DNA of 64,000 bases from Tritrichomonas musculus (Eukaryota > Parabasalia > Tritrichomonadida > Tritrichomonadidae): contig JAPFFF010000009.1 in the NCBI GenBank assembly GCA_039105265.1, forward strand, positions 372,001-436,000, written 5' to 3'. A model generated the notes under the pieces. That model saw only the letters and a program-made list of their open reading frames with translations, searched no databases and was not told where the DNA came from. Position 1 is the stretch's first letter, and each line of letters begins with the position of its first letter. Position numbers and translations under genes: made by a program. Positions 62,249-64,000 of the stretch are shown piece after piece.

Positions 62249-62937
62249 TTCGAGAAATGCTTTGAATTTTTGTAATAGAAAAGTGAAATGAAAAAAATAG
62301 ATAAGAGAGATTACTAGTATGCATTTATTTTACAAAACAAATATTTTTTAACATTTTTCTTTTATAAAAATTTCTTTTGTTTTATCATATTCTTTCAACT
62401 TTTTCAAAAAGACAATTATATTGAAAATATAGTATATTATAAACTGCGTTATCTTATACCATAGAAAATAATATCATTAATAAAAAATATTTTTTACAAA
62501 AAAATATATATTATTACAAAAAAATATATATTATTACATGAATACTTAGTATTATGCCTGCTGCATAACAAAATATTGTTTATTCAATGAAAAAATATAT
62601 TGTTTGATTGAGTAAATAGGCAATTGAACCAAAGAATAATTTCAAAGAAAAGAGAAAAGTATAGTATATGTGAACTTTTAGTCCTTTCAAATAATGAAAT
62701 ATTCAATTCTGTTTTATAATTAAGGCTTAAAAAAAATTTTCAAATACTTCGAAACAACGTTAAATCAAATAATAATAGAGTTCGACTGAAATTTTAACAC
62801 AATGCAAGATATAAATAGTTGAAAAATCTAAAATCTGAAGAAATTGAATGGAACTCTTTTGTTTGAAATCATTCAAAAAAAATTTTATTTTATTATCTTC
62901 ATATAGAAATTTTTGAATAAAGTTTATCTTCATAAAA
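62249..62937. other. Divergent spacer between TOR and the amylase-family gene
   Basis: AT-rich 689 bases. At about 62490-62537 a 21-base word of the type TTACAAAAAAATATATATTA is directly duplicated. Nothing else recognised. Confidence 0.45.
62930..62935 (+). promoter_or_regulatory. Initiator-like motif of the amylase-family gene
   Basis: TCATAA, ending 2 bases before ATG 62938, fits the Inr consensus and implies an extremely short 5' leader, as is common in trichomonads. Confidence 0.5.
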
Positions 62938-64000
62938 ATGATTTCATTTATACTTCTTTCGCAATTTGCAATTTCTTTGCAACCACCAACATCACTTTAT
63001 GAAATAACAACGCGTCCTTATCTCTACCTTTTGAGTCAAAAATTAAATAAGCAATGCAAACTTAGAGATATTCCTGAAGAGGAATTCGATAGCTGGAAAG
63101 AAAAAGGCTTTGAATGGGTTTGGTTTATGGGAATCTGGAAACTTGGTGAATCAGGATTAAGACATGATCAAGAAGACGCTGACTGTAGGAGAGGATATGA
63201 TGAGAATTGCCCAGGATGGACAAGAGATGATGTTATTGGTTCTCCATATGCTATAGTTGAATACACAGTCAATCCAGAAATTGGAACAATTGAAGATGTC
63301 AAATGGATTCGTGAACAACTTCACAAAAGAGGAATAAAATTAATGCTTGATTTTGTACCAAACCACTCAGCATTTGAAGCGCCTGAAATATCAACAAATA
63401 AGAATTTCTATATATACACAAACAAACGTCCTCTCCCATCTACAAATCGTTTTGCACCAAATGGAATCGCATATGGAACAGAAGGAGGTTCAAGTCCATG
63501 GACAGATGTTGCACAATACAACTATTTTGACATGTCCTTTAGAAATCACCAAGTCAGTGTATTAAAATTCATTGCATCTGTTGCCGATGGTGTTAGATGC
63601 GATATGTCGCATTGCGTTATCAATAGCGTTTTCGAAGATTGCTGGAGGGAAGAACTTAAAGAATTAAAATATGAAACACCAAAGACAGAATTCTGGACAG
63701 ATGCTATCGCAGCAGTTAAAAGTGAATATCCACGTTTCATTTTCCTTGCTGAATCATATCATGACCATGAACCAGAATTAGTCAATTTCGGATTTGATTA
63801 TGCTTATGATAAAATTCCATATGACAAACTTAGAGATGGCCAAACTCAAGAATTCATTCAACAAATTTCAAGCCGCTCAAGAGATTATAAATCACATGGA
63901 TGCTTCTTTACAGAAAATCATGATGAAAGACGTGCTGTTGCAGTCTTCGGAAATATACAGAAGGCTAACGCTGCTGCTGCTTGTTTATTAACACTTCCAG
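62938..64000 (+). CDS. Secreted GH13 alpha-amylase-family enzyme (3' end outside window)
   Basis: 354 codons from ATG 62938 to the end of the window, without a stop. The start MISFILLSQFAISLQPP looks like a short signal peptide. The four GH13 signature regions of the TIM barrel are visible: LDFVPNH (about 136-142), GVRCDMSH with the nucleophile Asp222, FLAESY with the acid/base Glu272, and TENHDE with Asp329. It therefore hydrolyses or transfers alpha-1,4-glucans such as starch or glycogen, probably outside the cell or in the digestive vacuole. The sequence DDVIGSPYAIVEYTVNP before region I is the usual substrate-channel loop. The C-terminal beta domain lies beyond the window. Confidence 0.93.
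   Translation, partial: MISFILLSQFAISLQPPTSLYEITTRPYLYLLSQKLNKQCKLRDIPEEEFDSWKEKGFEWVWFMGIWKLGESGLRHDQEDADCRRGYDENCPGWTRDDVIGSPYAIVEYTVNPEIGTIEDVKWIREQLHKRGIKLMLDFVPNHSAFEAPEISTNKNFYIYTNKRPLPSTNRFAPNGIAYGTEGGSSPWTDVAQYNYFDMSFRNHQVSVLKFIASVADGVRCDMSHCVINSVFEDCWREELKELKYETPKTEFWTDAIAAVKSEYPRFIFLAESYHDHEPELVNFGFDYAYDKIPYDKLRDGQTQEFIQQISSRSRDYKSHGCFFTENHDERRAVAVFGNIQKANAAAACLLTLP

Overview
The window looks like nuclear DNA of an anaerobic trichomonad (Parabasalia). The AT-rich base use, the compact intron-free genes and the recurrent start-site motif TCA(C/T)(A/T)(A/T) just upstream of ATGs all resemble the known trichomonad initiator (Inr). A bacterial-type uracil phosphoribosyltransferase fits Tritrichomonas in particular, because T. 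foetus is known to salvage uracil this way. The genus is an inference; the eukaryotic nature is certain (Rab, TOR, ADA2, NEK kinase, CFAP57-like axonemal protein).

Layout. 0-13 kb is a gene-dense arm: a truncated disordered protein, a Tyr/Arg/Asn-rich protein, a small membrane protein, a possible KNL1-like kinetochore protein, uracil phosphoribosyltransferase, an auxin-efflux-type carrier, a duplicated-domain protein, an FCP1/SCP-type phosphatase, a Rab GTPase and a 729-residue coiled-coil protein. A foldback element with a GC-rich loop sits at 8.8-9.17 kb.

13-36 kb is an accessory block poor in host genes. It holds a broken homeodomain-like/P-element-like transposase gene (14.0-16.5 kb), a short GC-rich island, an apparently intact superfamily 2 helicase gene with a small partner ORF (16.8-18.7 kb), a Kolobok-like transposase interrupted by one stop (19.1-20.5 kb), about 4 kb of very AT-rich DNA without genes, a 23-bp minisatellite (16 copies) and an 8.86-kb satellite of 74.4 nearly identical 119-bp units (26396-35255).

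36-46 kb mixes host genes (single-pass membrane protein, NEK kinase, Smr-domain protein) with young mobile elements. These are a 666-bp foldback element abutting the Smr gene's promoter, a 2,025-bp pogo-like Tc1/mariner element with 287-bp inverted repeats, and a 381-bp MITE whose right end recurs next to the satellite.

46-64 kb is gene-dense again: Pmp-like beta-helix protein, cytochrome b5-domain protein, OTUD6-type deubiquitinase, a small coiled protein, CFAP57-like WD40/coiled-coil protein, ADA2, TOR kinase, and the 5' part of a secreted GH13 alpha-amylase-family gene cut by the window end.

No operon logic is expected in this lineage; neighbours appear functionally unrelated. The points of greatest interest are the homogeneous satellite with its two marker variants, the helicase module, the foldback elements at promoters, and a TOR whose FRB domain lacks the residues that contact rapamycin.
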